This document shows, piece after piece, positions 16,773-25,715 of a DNA stretch of 38,200 bases. The translations under genes were made by a program, and so were the position numbers. The first letter of the stretch is position 1. Every line of letters begins with the position of its first letter. The DNA is taken from assembly GCF_000332355.1 (NCBI RefSeq), contig NZ_KB235956.1, positions 19,282 to 57,481 of the forward strand, in the 5' to 3' direction. The notes beneath the pieces are model-generated. The model was not told the DNA's origin. It saw only the letters and a program-made list of their open reading frames with translations, and made no database searches. Origin of the DNA: Baaleninema simplex PCC 7105. GTDB taxonomy: Bacteria > Cyanobacteriota > Cyanobacteriia > Cyanobacteriales > Geitlerinemataceae.

Positions 16773-19334
16773 ATGTCAGATCTGTTGATTTCGGAATATA
16801 TCGAGGGAAGTGGCTACAATAAAGCCCTCGAACTCTACAATCCGACAAGCGTTCTAATCGATTTAGCTTCGGGCAACTATAGCCTTGACGTTTATTTTAA
16901 CGGCGATACAACACCGACCCAAACATTAAATTTAACGGGAGCGATCGCCTCCGACGATGTATTTGTCCTCGCCCACGGAAGCGCAAATCCAGCAATTTTA
17001 TCAGTTGCCGATCTGACCAATGATTTCGTCATAAATTTCAACGGAAACGATACAATTGTTCTGAATAAAAATGGCAATATTCTCGATAGCTTTGGTAAAA
17101 TAGGAGAAGATCCAGGTAATTCTTGGGGAAGCGGAGACACCGCCAGCCAAAATCGCACCCTTCGTCGCCAAACTGGAATTTACAACGGTGACAGCGACGC
17201 CAGCGACAGTTTCGATCCGGCGGTGGAATGGGTGGGATTTAACGAAGACACCACCGACGGTTTGGGATTTCACGCCGCTACCATTCCCGACACGCCGCCG
17301 AGTGTGTTTGCAACAACACCGTTCAATAACGAGACGGGAGTGGCGATCGCCTCGGATTTAACGATTCAGTTTGACGAAGCCGTCACCGTTTCGGGAAATT
17401 GGTTTAGCATTGTCGGCGACAGTAGCGGAAACCACACCGCCAGTGTCAGCGGAAGCGGATCGCAATACAGCCTCGATCCCGACGACGACTTTCACCCAAG
17501 AGAAGCGGTGACGGTGACAGTCTTCGCCGCAAACATCGCCGACATCGACAGTACGCCAGATTCCCCCGCCGCCGATTACAGCTTCAGTTTCGAGATCGCC
17601 ACGTCGGGAGACGTTATCTTTAACGAGGTTCTCGCCGATCCCGACGGTGACGCCAACGGTGACGGTGTGACGGATAGTTCCGAAGACGAGTTTATTGAAT
17701 TTTTAAACAATACTGGCAGTGCGATCGATCTCTCAGGATGGGAACTGTCTGACGGTGTGGGAGTTCGTCACGTCTTCCCCTCGGGAACGATTCTCGCTGG
17801 CGGCGAGGCGATCGTGGTGTTTGGAGGGGGAACGCCGACGGGGGGTTTCGGAGATGCGATCGTTCAAACGGCGAGTACGGGTTTACTGGGATTAAACAAT
17901 TCCGGCGACACTCTCACTCTCAACGATGGAAGCCAGGATGTCGCGACATATACATATGGAAGCGAAGGCGGCGACAACCAGTCACTCACGCGATCGCCTG
18001 ACGTTACGGGAGGATTCGTCAAACACGAAACCCTCGGATCGTCGAAGTTTTCGCCGGGAACCCAAACTGACGGTTCGCCGTTTCCCCTCGACGTTACGCC
18101 ACCGAGTCTCGCGGCGACAACACCTCTCGACAACGCCTCGGATGTTGGGAGAAATCTCGATTTAACGATTCGCTTTGACGAAGCGGTGGTGAAAGGAAAG
18201 GGTTCGATCGCCGTTCGTCGCAGTAGTGACGATGCGGTGGTGGAGGCGATCGCGGTTTCTTCCTCGCAAGTCGTCGTCAGTGGCGACACCGTAACCGTCG
18301 ATTTGGCGAATTCTCTCGATTTCTCCACGAGTTACGAGGTTCGCATCGACGATACAGCGTTTGAAGATTTGGCGGGAAACCCATTTTCGGGAATCGACGA
18401 CGCCACGACTTGGAATTTTACGACGACGGCGAAACCGGGAAATTCGGGAAGTTCTGGAAATTCTGGCAATTCTGGCAATTCAGAAGAAGAGGAAAAGTCG
18501 TCATCCAAAACCGCTTCGCCTTCTGAAGACGTTCCCGAAGCGTCTCCGTCTGAAACGCCGTCGATCGCAATTCCCGAGACATCTCCGCTGTATCCCCCAG
18601 CCAACCACACAGAAAGTTACGAAGGCTGCGTGAAATTCAACATCAATGCAGTTTCTTCAGAAACGGGAAGTTTTGGAAACGATTTGATGTTTGGCGACGC
18701 GGAAGCCAACGAAATCCTCGGGGGAAGCGGTAACGATACTTTGGTGGGATGGGAAACGGGAGACGATCTCGACGGTGGCGACGGTGAAGATTGGCTGTTT
18801 GGAAATCGCGGAAACGACGATCTCGAAGGAAACCGAGGAAGCGATCGCATTTTTGCGGGAAAAGACGGCGATCGCGTTGCGGGAGGGGATGGAGACGATG
18901 CGATCGCCGGAGAGTTGGGAGACGACTGTTTATTGGGAGAGGTGGGAAACGACGTGTTGTTGGGAAATGCGGGAAGCGATCGCCTCTGGGGAGGCGACAA
19001 CAACGATAGTCTGTTTGGGGGGAAAGATAACGACGAATTGTTTGGTGACGGAGGCGACGATTTCCTCTCGGGAGATTGGGGAGACGATACTCTAACCGGA
19101 GGGGGAGGAAGCGATCGCTTTATTCTCGGGTTTGGGAAAGAAACGATCGTGGATTTCACCGATGGTGTCGATCGCTTGGTGTTGGGAAACTCGCTAACGC
19201 TGTCACAGTTGCGGGTGTTTCAGGTGGAGACGACGACGGAGATTCGGTTGGGAGACGAGGTTGTGGCGGTGTTGCTGGGGGAAAGTGTGGATGCGATCGA
19301 CGTGACGGATTTCGAGACGGGGTTTGAGATTTAG
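16773..19334 (+). CDS. Large secreted lamin-tail / Ig-like / RTX calcium-binding protein
   Basis: The 853 residues start at the ATG at 16773 with GGGAG 10-14 bases upstream. In order: a lamin-tail domain (LLISEYIEGSGYNKALELYN, 1-150), a bacterial Ig-like domain with FDEAVTV (175-270), a second lamin-tail domain (VIFNEVLADPDGDANGDG, 275-430), a second Ig-like domain with FDEAVVKG (435-545), a Gly/Asn/Ser/Glu/Pro linker, then about a dozen RTX nonapeptides of GGxGxDxLxG type (640-790) and an RTX C-terminal region (IVDFTDGVDRLVLGN). There is no N-terminal signal peptide, as expected for type I secretion. It is probably an extracellular Ca-binding structural or adhesive protein; no catalytic domain is visible. 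Confidence 0.9.
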   Translation: MSDLLISEYIEGSGYNKALELYNPTSVLIDLASGNYSLDVYFNGDTTPTQTLNLTGAIASDDVFVLAHGSANPAILSVADLTNDFVINFNGNDTIVLNKNGNILDSFGKIGEDPGNSWGSGDTASQNRTLRRQTGIYNGDSDASDSFDPAVEWVGFNEDTTDGLGFHAATIPDTPPSVFATTPFNNETGVAIASDLTIQFDEAVTVSGNWFSIVGDSSGNHTASVSGSGSQYSLDPDDDFHPREAVTVTVFAANIADIDSTPDSPAADYSFSFEIATSGDVIFNEVLADPDGDANGDGVTDSSEDEFIEFLNNTGSAIDLSGWELSDGVGVRHVFPSGTILAGGEAIVVFGGGTPTGGFGDAIVQTASTGLLGLNNSGDTLTLNDGSQDVATYTYGSEGGDNQSLTRSPDVTGGFVKHETLGSSKFSPGTQTDGSPFPLDVTPPSLAATTPLDNASDVGRNLDLTIRFDEAVVKGKGSIAVRRSSDDAVVEAIAVSSSQVVVSGDTVTVDLANSLDFSTSYEVRIDDTAFEDLAGNPFSGIDDATTWNFTTTAKPGNSGSSGNSGNSGNSEEEEKSSSKTASPSEDVPEASPSETPSIAIPETSPLYPPANHTESYEGCVKFNINAVSSETGSFGNDLMFGDAEANEILGGSGNDTLVGWETGDDLDGGDGEDWLFGNRGNDDLEGNRGSDRIFAGKDGDRVAGGDGDDAIAGELGDDCLLGEVGNDVLLGNAGSDRLWGGDNNDSLFGGKDNDELFGDGGDDFLSGDWGDDTLTGGGGSDRFILGFGKETIVDFTDGVDRLVLGNSLTLSQLRVFQVETTTEIRLGDEVVAVLLGESVDAIDVTDFETGFEI

Positions 19335-19443
19335 CGATCGCCGTGTCGTATCCAGGCTTGAAGGTTGTCGAAACCAAGGGTTCGATGGCGATTTCCAATT
19401 CTTCCGCGAGAGTTTCGACAAAACGTCCGATTACTTTTTTATC

Positions 19444-19798
19444 GAAAATTTTGGGTTTGAAACCCCGCCCCTTCGACTTAGCTCACTTCGACAAGCTCAC
19501 TTCGACAAGCTTAGTGCAAGCAGTGCGAGCAGGGCAAGCCTTCTAGGGCGGCTTTACAGTACAATGGATGTGAATGGTTAAACTGGCTAACGAAACCCAA
19601 GTTAGTAAGTTTGCCTAAAACTCCAATTGAATTGGAATTTTGGCGGTGGGACACACCGTTACAGCCTGTGAAGCGAGTGTAAGACTTGAAGGATCTCGAT
19701 CCGGAGAGCAACTGCGAAAAACTCGAGAGAGAAGGAAGCAGGAACCCAAATCGCGAGGTTTGGGAATCACCGTCCTTCCAGGGCGGTGAGGATGTCAA
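19444..19798 (+). mobile_element. IS200/IS605 deletion derivative with right end and omega-RNA region, no tnpA/tnpB
   Basis: The left part has the same GAAAATTTTGGG terminus as 16300, with its G/C hairpin arms split by TTCGACAAGCTCAC repeats. The right part encodes only the last 48 codons of a TnpB (19643-19789, AVGHTVTACEASVRLEGSRS ... KQEPKSRGLGITVLPGR-stop), then the terminal hairpin (19767-19789) and the end ATGTCAA. In this family the tnpB 3' region and right end form the omega RNA that guides TnpB. Here it survives without the protein. Confidence 0.7.
19643..19789 (+). pseudogene. tnpB 3' remnant (48 codons)
   Basis: The frame reads AVGHTVTACE, the C-terminal signature I associate with cyanobacterial IS605 TnpB, and ends in the terminal hairpin with stop TGA. 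No RuvC catalytic motifs or zinc finger remain, so it cannot encode a nuclease. It overlaps the presumptive guide-RNA scaffold. Confidence 0.7.
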
Positions 19799-19949
19799 AT
19801 CGTTCGTGTTCTGGAGAAGGAACCATCAGATCCAGGGCTCCGCGATAATACGTCAAGCGAAAGCGGCGATGTTGTCCGATATCTCGCAACAAGGCTTCAT
19901 AAGTTTCCCAGGAAATTCCCGTGAGTTGGAATTCAGGAGTAGTCGGAAG

Positions 19950-20148
19950 GGGTGCATCTCACTTTTGTAAAAATATAAGTCTGGAGTAGGTTGGACGGGT
20001 GCATCTCACTTTTGCAAAAACATCAGTTTGGGGTGGCAAAATTCCCGATTAGCACTTCCGGTATAAGATCCCCGGCATCTTGGAGATGCCGGGGATCTGG
20101 AAATTGAGTGCGCCCAATTCGATGAATTTACATTTTTGAGATGCACCC
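19950..20148. mobile_element. MITE, 199 bp, with 8-bp target duplication
   Basis: Flanked by GTCGGAAG on both sides (19942-19949 and 20149-20156). The termini are inverted repeats GGGTGCATCTCA ... TGAGATGCACCC. The left terminus is duplicated in tandem: a 47-bp unit at 19950-19996 recurs, diverged, from 19997. A perfect 15-bp stem with 3-base loop lies inside (20066-20098). It has no coding capacity. Confidence 0.85.
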
Positions 20149-20528
20149 GTCGGAAGTGCGATCGGGTTCATGGGGATAGCTTGAAAGAACTCCGCTGAAG
20201 TGATGGCGATCGACTTAGTTTGATTTTAATCTAAGGGCATCTCAATTAATTGAGGTCTTAGGAGTTTGAGGTGATAAGCGGATTTTATACCCGGTCAAAA
20301 CCATCCCCCCAACCCCCCGCTGCGTTGGGGGGCTAAGGGGGGATGCGCCCCGGTTAGATTTCGTATTATTCATAACAAATTACACCGTAATCTCAGGAGA
20401 CCCTTTGCATTTAAATCTCTGCCTTCTATAATAAATACGATCGTTTTTGACATGATGTTCACTTCTACATTGGGAAAAAATAATAAATCAAAACCACCAA
20501 ATAATCCTATTGTCATTACTGTATAATA

Positions 20529-20559
20529 CGGAATCCGAATTTCAACGCTTCAACTCCGC
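20529..20559. repeat. Dispersed repeat block, inverted partner of 8648-8678
   Basis: 31 bases matching the complement of 8648-8678 with two differences (core TTCAACGCTTC). Confidence 0.75.
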
Positions 20560-20656
20560 TCGCTTCGACTTCGCTCAGCGTTGATTCCGAGCGGAGTCGA
20601 GGACTCAAATACGGGTTTTGCCCAACCCGAAAAGTTCTCCCCCCCCCAACACAACG

Positions 20657-20722
20657 GGAGGCTAAGGGGGGGATGTGGTGAAGACTTCTTGAAACCTAGC
20701 CGATCGGAAAAAGATGGAGTAT
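20657..20722. repeat. Dispersed repeat block, inverted partner of 8236-8300
   Basis: Contains GGGATGTGGTGAAGACTTCT and ends GATGGAGTAT. The complement aligns with the 8.2-kb block, with scattered differences. Confidence 0.75.
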
Positions 20723-20750
20723 CACCTCATCATCTCCTCATCCCTTCACC

Positions 20751-21479
20751 TCAAAGTAACGGTTTGTTACCGACTTTCATTAAATCGACCGATTCGGTAA
20801 TTTCACGCCAAACTTCCATCCATTGGGAATTGTCGGGATCGTTGCGATGTAAGGTGGCGAGGGTGTCGATCGCGTCGTACCAAATTCCCGTTTCGGCGTA
20901 CAGTTCGAGTCGTTCTTCAGATGTGGCGCGATCGAGTTGTCGTTGGAACTCTTCTGTCGGTGACACTTTGACGATCGCCCCCGAAATACTTTCGCCGAAG
21001 TCTAGCAGTTCGACCGTCCAGCGATAGGAACGATATAGTTCCAGGGGATCGAAATTCGCGTTGTCGGGTAACGGAATACCAAAGGTTCCGTGACGGTGTC
21101 CGAGACGAAAGCGACTTTGATAGAGAACTTCGTCGTTGTCGTCGCGTAAGGTAAATTGCAGGTCAGCCCCCGGTAAATTGGGAACGTGAACGTAGATCGT
21201 GGGATAGTCCCGCAGAGTTAAGCCGTAGTTTTCTGGAGGAAGGATCGCCGTCAGCGGACATTCGAGTTCTTCGCCGTTAACAACGATCGTCACGTCTCGG
21301 TCTCCAGGGATTTCAAAGTCCGCATAGCGGGTTCCCCCTGCATCGACTCGTTCGGGAGCGCCGCGATCGGGAGGCGTAAAATCGAGAGAGCGAGCTGGCG
21401 CGATCGCGAACAACCCAGTTAACACCAGCGCCGAGAGCGCGATTCCCGCCAATACGAGGAAACGAAGCGATCGAAACAT
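20751..21479 (-). CDS. DUF928 domain exported protein
   Basis: This is a 242-residue protein with an N-terminal signal or anchor helix (FLVLAGIALSALVLTGLFAI, residues 7-26). It then has the DUF928 pattern: FTPPDRGAPERVDAGGTRY, ECPLTAILPPENYGLTLRDYP with PTIYVHVP, RFRLGHRHGTFGIPLP, and LYRSYRWTVELLD. The C-terminal part is helical (RQLDRATSEERLELYAETGIWYDAIDTLA), as in the family. DUF928 proteins are cyanobacterial, exported and of unknown function. The ATG at 21479 has GTGGGG just upstream. It is a single gene in the middle of repeat-rich DNA. Confidence 0.9.
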   Translation of the reverse strand: MFRSLRFLVLAGIALSALVLTGLFAIAPARSLDFTPPDRGAPERVDAGGTRYADFEIPGDRDVTIVVNGEELECPLTAILPPENYGLTLRDYPTIYVHVPNLPGADLQFTLRDDNDEVLYQSRFRLGHRHGTFGIPLPDNANFDPLELYRSYRWTVELLDFGESISGAIVKVSPTEEFQRQLDRATSEERLELYAETGIWYDAIDTLATLHRNDPDNSQWMEVWREITESVDLMKVGNKPLL

Positions 21480-21584
21480 AATACCCCACTCGTAAAACTT
21501 CTATTGTTATACGATCTACGGTTTTTTTCGGTAAGTTCCCGAGAAACTTGAGACCTTTCGGAGCAGGGGAGAAACTGCTATAGC

Positions 21585-21950
21585 AATCCTAAATGGTTTG
21601 CAGAAACAGATCGGCTGAAAACCCCATGCCGTAACGATCTATCCTGAAAACAAGCCGCAAACGAAGTCGTACTCCTATCAAGATCCGTTGCAGTACTCCG
21701 CCTATACCGCGAAGCGGTTAGGGGGTGGTGAAGCGGCGGTGAGTTGAGGTGCGTCCCCTGAACAATGCGATAGCGAGAGAAGGGGATAGCGCCGAAACGA
21801 GCCATCAAATATAATTGATAAGGTGGTAACACGCTGAAAACATACGGATAGCTCATCCAGTAGGCAGCCCAGAAGTAACGGTTAAGACACTGGCAACACG
21901 GACATCTCACGGTGGCGAACTCGGTTCGCCACCCGTGTCCTCCTGTATAG
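21585..21950 (+). ncRNA. Candidate structured RNA (possibly HEARO/IscB omega-RNA-like)
   Basis: The plus strand folds into many nested helices: AGATCGGC/GCCG...CGATCT (21608-21640), CCGCC/GGCGG (21698-21739) enclosing ACCGC-GAA-GCGGT (21706-21718), GGTGCGTCCCCT/AGGGGATAGCGCC (21748-21793), and a perfect 10-bp stem GGTGGCGAAC-TCG-GTTCGCCACC (21911-21933). No protein family is encoded on either strand. Length, GNRA-like loops and its location beside an IS200/IS605 right end suggest a transposon-linked guide-type RNA; the family name is inference. Confidence 0.45.
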
Positions 21951-21956
21951 AGCATA

Positions 21957-22157
21957 AAGCCCAAAACCAAAAATCAGATCCGTCCGGCTTGGGGGCACCA
22001 AGTGGACGTAAAACAAAAAGCCTGTGGAATCGTTCTGGCGGGGACTTGAAGTTATCTGAGTTCAAGTCTAGTCAAGAGGTTGAGAAGCAGGAAATCCTTG
22101 GTGTGAACCCGGGAATCTCCCTGCATACCCGATAGGGTTGCTGGGAGAGGATGTCAA
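21957..22157 (+). mobile_element. Second IS200/IS605 right-end remnant with tnpB tail
   Basis: The frame ending at TAG 22133-22135 reads SLWNRSGGDLKLSEFKSSQ then VEKQEILGVNPGISLHTR, which has the layout of a TnpB C-terminus (compare KQEPKSRGLGITVL at 19.7 kb). It is followed by a terminal stem (TCTCCC 22116-22121 with GGGAGA 22143-22148) and the end GGATGTCAA, identical to the 19.8-kb right end. No nuclease domain is present. Confidence 0.6.
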
Positions 22158-22175
22158 ATCTGTTAACTGTCTTCA

Positions 22176-22210
22176 CTGGCGACTGGTGACTGGTGACTGG
22201 CGACTGGTGA
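22176..22210. repeat. Heptamer tandem repeat, five units
   Basis: CTGGYGA is repeated five times (CTGGCGA, CTGGTGA, CTGGTGA, CTGGCGA, CTGGTGA), directly downstream of the minus-strand SPOR-like gene. Confidence 0.9.
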
Positions 22211-22217
22211 TTGTCAA

Positions 22218-22862
22218 TCAGCGATCGTAGTAAACGCGGGCGTTCCGCAGTCCTCGACGGTGGAGTTCGCTTGAAAGTCGTTCGGCGTCGTCTCGCTCGG
22301 AAAAGGGGCCGATGGCGATGTGGGGGCCGAGGGGGCGATCGCGCAACACGACGGGAACGCTGGGATTCACTAACGCTCGAACGCGATCGACCGATTGACT
22401 GAGTTCGTCGCGATCGCCTGGAACGACGACGTAATACGGTGCATCTCGGGAGTCGGCGTCGGAGGACGATCCCATCGGACTTTGCACGACGACGAGAGCG
22501 ATCGCCGAACTGATCCCTCGACCGGCGAGGAGACGAGCGCGTTCTTCAGCAGCGGTTTGGGTAGAAAACAGTCCCGCTTGGATAATTTGCTGTCCTTGAA
22601 ACAGTCCGTAAGCTGCATTGGGATCGATCGCGCGAACCTGTCTCAACACGCTATCTTGAGTGCCGAGGACGTAAACGAGATATTGCTCGGTCGGAACCGT
22701 GTCGTTTTGGGGATATCCGAAATTCGATTGAGGGGGAGGCGGCGGCGGTACGTCGATCGGTGGCGGTACGTCGATCGTTTGAGCCAACAGAGGTACGGCG
22801 ATCGTACTCGCGGCGATCGGGCCGAACAGGGAGGCGACGGTACGGGCGATCTGAGATAGCAT
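22218..22862 (-). CDS. Exported SPOR-like repeat protein
   Basis: The start at 22862 (MLSQIARTVASLFGPIAAST) is chosen over an upstream ATG at 22940 because GGAG lies 5 bases before it and it opens into a signal peptide ending near LLAQ. A Pro-rich linker (IDVPPPIDVPPPPPPQ) is followed by two similar halves with SPOR-like features: YLVYVLGTQDSVLRQVR...QIIQAGLFSTQTAAEERARLL and YYVVVPGDRDELSQSVDRVR...HIAIGPFSERDDAERLSSEL. SPOR domains bind denuded peptidoglycan glycans at division sites; here that role is inferred from the pattern only. It is divergent from mnmA. Confidence 0.8.
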   Translation of the reverse strand: MLSQIARTVASLFGPIAASTIAVPLLAQTIDVPPPIDVPPPPPPQSNFGYPQNDTVPTEQYLVYVLGTQDSVLRQVRAIDPNAAYGLFQGQQIIQAGLFSTQTAAEERARLLAGRGISSAIALVVVQSPMGSSSDADSRDAPYYVVVPGDRDELSQSVDRVRALVNPSVPVVLRDRPLGPHIAIGPFSERDDAERLSSELHRRGLRNARVYYDR

Positions 22863-23002
22863 GGTACTCCGATTATCGTTGAACGATGGGCTGGGGTTGG
22901 CAAACCGTTCGATCGAGAAACCTGTTGTTTCGAGAGTCATCGTTTAGCATAAAAGAACGGTTAATGTTGTTTTAGTCGAAAGCGTCTCGACATTTTAGAG
23001 TC

Positions 23003-24064
23003 ATGAAGAAAGTCGTTGTCGGTCTGTCCGGTGGGGTCGATAGCTCGACATCTGCCGCCATTTTGCACCACGAAGGATACAATGTGGTGGGGTTGACCCT
23101 TTGGTTGATGAAGGGTAAGGGTCAATGCTGCTCGGAAGGGATGGTAGACGCGGCGGGAATTTGCGAACAGCTCGGCGTTCCCCATTACATTGTCGATAGT
23201 CGAGACGTTTTCGAGAAATACATCGTCGATTACTTAGTCTCGGGATACGGCTCGGGGGTGACACCGCTGCCCTGTTCGCAATGCAATAAAGCCGTGAAGT
23301 TCGGTCCGATGCTGCGCTACGCTCAAGCGGAACTGGGGATCGATTATATTGCCACGGGTCATTACGCCCAGGTTGAATTCGACAATACCACGGGTCGTTA
23401 CCAATTGCGACGAGCCGTCGATCGCCAAAAAGACCAAACCTATTTTCTCTACGATCTCGAACAAGAGATCTTAGCCCACTGTCTATTTCCCCTCGGACGC
23501 TACCCGAAAAGCCAAACGCGTCGCGTCGCGGCGGAGTTCGACCTACAAACGGCGGACAAACCGGAAAGCCAAGACCTCTGTTTGGTGGAATCTCACGGGT
23601 CGATGAAGACGTTTTTGGAAAAATACTTGGCGCCGAAGCCGGGGGATATCGTCGACGTAGACGGTCGCGTCCTCGGACGACACGAGGGCATCCACAACTA
23701 CACCATCGGCCAGCGTAAAGGCTTGGGGATTGCGGCGGCGCACCCGCTGTACGTGGTGGCCATCGATGCCGGACGCAATCGAGTTGTCGTGGGCGATCGC
23801 GCTAGCGTTCACAGTCCCGACTGTACGGTGCAGCGGATCAACTGGGTTTCGATCGCGCCTCCCGACGCGCCGATTCGCGCTCGAGTGCAAGTCCGCTACC
23901 GCACCCGTCCCGTGGACGCGACGATCGTTCCCCTCGACGGCGGCCGGGCAAAAGCGATCTTCGACGAACCGCAGTTCGGCATTACACCGGGACAGGCGGC
24001 GGTGTGGTACGACGGCGACATCTTGTTAGGGGGCGGACTCATCGAACCGGAAGCCAAGGACTAA
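23003..24064 (+). CDS. mnmA: tRNA-specific 2-thiouridylase MnmA
   Basis: It installs the 2-thio group on uridine 34 of tRNAs for Lys, Glu and Gln, using ATP and a persulfide relay. The 353 residues show the PP-loop motif [13 protein letters not shown] at the N-terminus, the nucleophilic Cys in [13 protein letters not shown], the persulfide-carrying Cys in [11 protein letters not shown], the YFLY segment and [10 protein letters not shown]. Length and start ([11 protein letters not shown]) are standard. Its stop overlaps the convergent proC stop by 4 bases, so no dedicated terminator exists between them. Confidence 0.97.
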   Translation: MKKVVVGLSGGVDSSTSAAILHHEGYNVVGLTLWLMKGKGQCCSEGMVDAAGICEQLGVPHYIVDSRDVFEKYIVDYLVSGYGSGVTPLPCSQCNKAVKFGPMLRYAQAELGIDYIATGHYAQVEFDNTTGRYQLRRAVDRQKDQTYFLYDLEQEILAHCLFPLGRYPKSQTRRVAAEFDLQTADKPESQDLCLVESHGSMKTFLEKYLAPKPGDIVDVDGRVLGRHEGIHNYTIGQRKGLGIAAAHPLYVVAIDAGRNRVVVGDRASVHSPDCTVQRINWVSIAPPDAPIRARVQVRYRTRPVDATIVPLDGGRAKAIFDEPQFGITPGQAAVWYDGDILLGGGLIEPEAKD

Positions 24065-24867
24065 CTTCCGAGTTGGCGCGATCGCTCGGTTGCCGCACGA
24101 ACTGCCGAAATTAACGCCGATCGCAAGCCTTTCGCTTCGAGTTCGGCAATTCCCGTAATGGTGGTTCCCCCCGGACTGGTGACGCGATCCTTTAGCTGTG
24201 CCGGGTGCAGTCCCGTCTCGCTCAAAAGCTGAGCCGTTCCGCGCACGGTTTCGATCGCCAGTTGAGTCGCCACGTCTCGGGGCAGTCCGGCAGCCACGCC
24301 ACCGTCGGCCAGGGCTTCGATCGCGATCGCCACGTATCCGGGGCCCGAACCCGACAAACCGGTTACGGCATCCATCAGGGACTCGGATACTTCTACCACC
24401 GTCCCTACCGCGCTGAGAATGCGTTTGGCAGTTTCGAGGGTTTCGTCCGTTACGAAGCGCCCCGCAGCCAAGGCACTCGTTCCCGCACCGACGAGAGCGG
24501 GGGTATTGGGCATGACGCGCACGACGGGATGTTGGGGAAAGGCGGCCTCGAGTTTTTGTAAGGGAACGCCGGCCAAAATCGACACGATGAGGGTAGACGT
24601 AGCGATTTTAGCTGAGCGGAGTTCGGCCGCGACAGCTTGGAAGGCTTGGGGTTTGACCGCCAGTAGGAGAACGTCGGCGTTCTCGGACGCTTGGCGGTTG
24701 TCATCGCTGGTACGGACGCCGTACGTCTCGGCGAGATCGCGGCGACGCTGAGGTTTGGGTTCGCCGACCCAAACCTCAGACGGGCGATACACCTGTTGGG
24801 TCAGGAGGCGCGAGAGGATGGCCTCGGCCATCACTCCCCCTCCGATAATGCCTAGTGAATCGGACAA
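24061..24867 (-). CDS. proC: Pyrroline-5-carboxylate reductase
   Basis: It catalyses the last step of proline synthesis, NAD(P)H-dependent reduction of pyrroline-5-carboxylate. The 268 residues contain the Rossmann motif [36 protein letters not shown], the signature [23 protein letters not shown] and [13 protein letters not shown]. The start at 24867 is TTG; no ATG fits, because the next one lies inside the Rossmann motif. It lies downstream of sepF on the same strand, a gene order conserved in many cyanobacteria as far as I know. Confidence 0.95.
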   Translation of the reverse strand: MSDSLGIIGGGVMAEAILSRLLTQQVYRPSEVWVGEPKPQRRRDLAETYGVRTSDDNRQASENADVLLLAVKPQAFQAVAAELRSAKIATSTLIVSILAGVPLQKLEAAFPQHPVVRVMPNTPALVGAGTSALAAGRFVTDETLETAKRILSAVGTVVEVSESLMDAVTGLSGSGPGYVAIAIEALADGGVAAGLPRDVATQLAIETVRGTAQLLSETGLHPAQLKDRVTSPGGTTITGIAELEAKGLRSALISAVRAATERSRQLGS

Positions 24868-24910
24868 GGTTTTTCGGAAATAAGGTTACGAAGCGCGAGG
24901 GCGCGATCGT

Positions 24911-25546
24911 TTAGGACTGTGCCATACGCCCCAAATCTGCCGGCCAGCTCGGTGCAGTTCCCGAGGTGGGAGCCGTCGGACGAGGCGCGCGCAGGTGCGG
25001 TTGCATGACGTCGCGGACGACGCCGGACTGGGTGCTAACTTGCACGCAACTGGGCGTAAAGAGGAAAATGCTTTCGCCGATTCGTTCTTGATGACCGTCG
25101 AGGGCAAAGGTTCCTCCGGCAATGAAATCGACCGCTCGTTGCGCTTGGTCGGGGTCCATCACGGTTAAGTTGAGAACGACGGATTTACGTTCTCGGAGGG
25201 CTTGAATAGCTTGAGGCATTTCTTCAAAGGAACGGGGTTCCATGACCACGACTTCAGAAATGCCGTTGGTGGCGCCGGGTAATCCAATCACGTTACTTAA
25301 AGTTGAATTCACACTGGTCCCCGGATCGGCGGGGGTAGAACTGAAGGGTGCAGCGGAGCTGCCGGGAACGGTTCGATCGCGTAGGGAGCCGCGATCGCCG
25401 CTCGAATCGGTCGGAGGTGGGGCAGTCGATTCGGCGGGATAGAGGTTCGAGTAGTTGCCCCCCTCCATCTCGTCGTATTCGTATTCGTAGTCTACGGGTT
25501 CGCCCCCGCTGAGGTAATCCCGTAGTTTGGAAAAAATATTACTCAT
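24911..25546 (-). CDS. sepF: Cell division protein SepF
   Basis: SepF (also called Cdv2 in cyanobacteria) helps anchor and align FtsZ polymers at the membrane. The 211 residues have an amphipathic N-terminus ([12 protein letters not shown]), an acidic Tyr/Glu region, a disordered Pro/Ser linker, then the conserved DUF552 fold: [63 protein letters not shown]. It sits between pipY and proC in a minus-strand cluster and ends 43 bases before proC begins. A disordered C-terminal tail follows the domain. Confidence 0.94.
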   Translation of the reverse strand: MSNIFSKLRDYLSGGEPVDYEYEYDEMEGGNYSNLYPAESTAPPPTDSSGDRGSLRDRTVPGSSAAPFSSTPADPGTSVNSTLSNVIGLPGATNGISEVVVMEPRSFEEMPQAIQALRERKSVVLNLTVMDPDQAQRAVDFIAGGTFALDGHQERIGESIFLFTPSCVQVSTQSGVVRDVMQPHLRAPRPTAPTSGTAPSWPADLGRMAQS

Positions 25547-25715
25547 AGTGGCTTTCGTTGGAAACCCAATTTGAACTCAAACTCAGCGTGCGGCTTATCC
25601 GTTCCGTGCCGGAACTCGGACGGTTCGCCCCCATTGTATCGGGAGGTGGCAGCGATGCAACCTCGCCAGTACGGACTCGTTGAGTGCATTCATACTAGCA
25701 TTCTCGTGTTGAGAA

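Larger units (their letters stand above)
19335..20750. other. Gene-free mobile-element graveyard
   Basis: 1.4 kb with no intact gene. It contains a tnpB-less IS200/IS605 derivative (19444-19798), a MITE (19950-20148), a 14-bp palindrome CTCAATTAATTGAG (20241-20254), G/C-rich inverted arms (20303-20344) and two dispersed repeat blocks (20529-20559; 20657-20722). Confidence 0.75.

Noticed and set aside
21578-21970. 130-residue minus-strand reading frame
   Set aside because: It lies entirely antisense to the structured RNA candidate, has no known domain, and its codons look like a by-product of the stems.
22176-22210. Possible CRISPR array
   Set aside because: The units are 7 bases with no spacers. 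It is a short tandem repeat, like those at 7479-7506 and 9670-9705.
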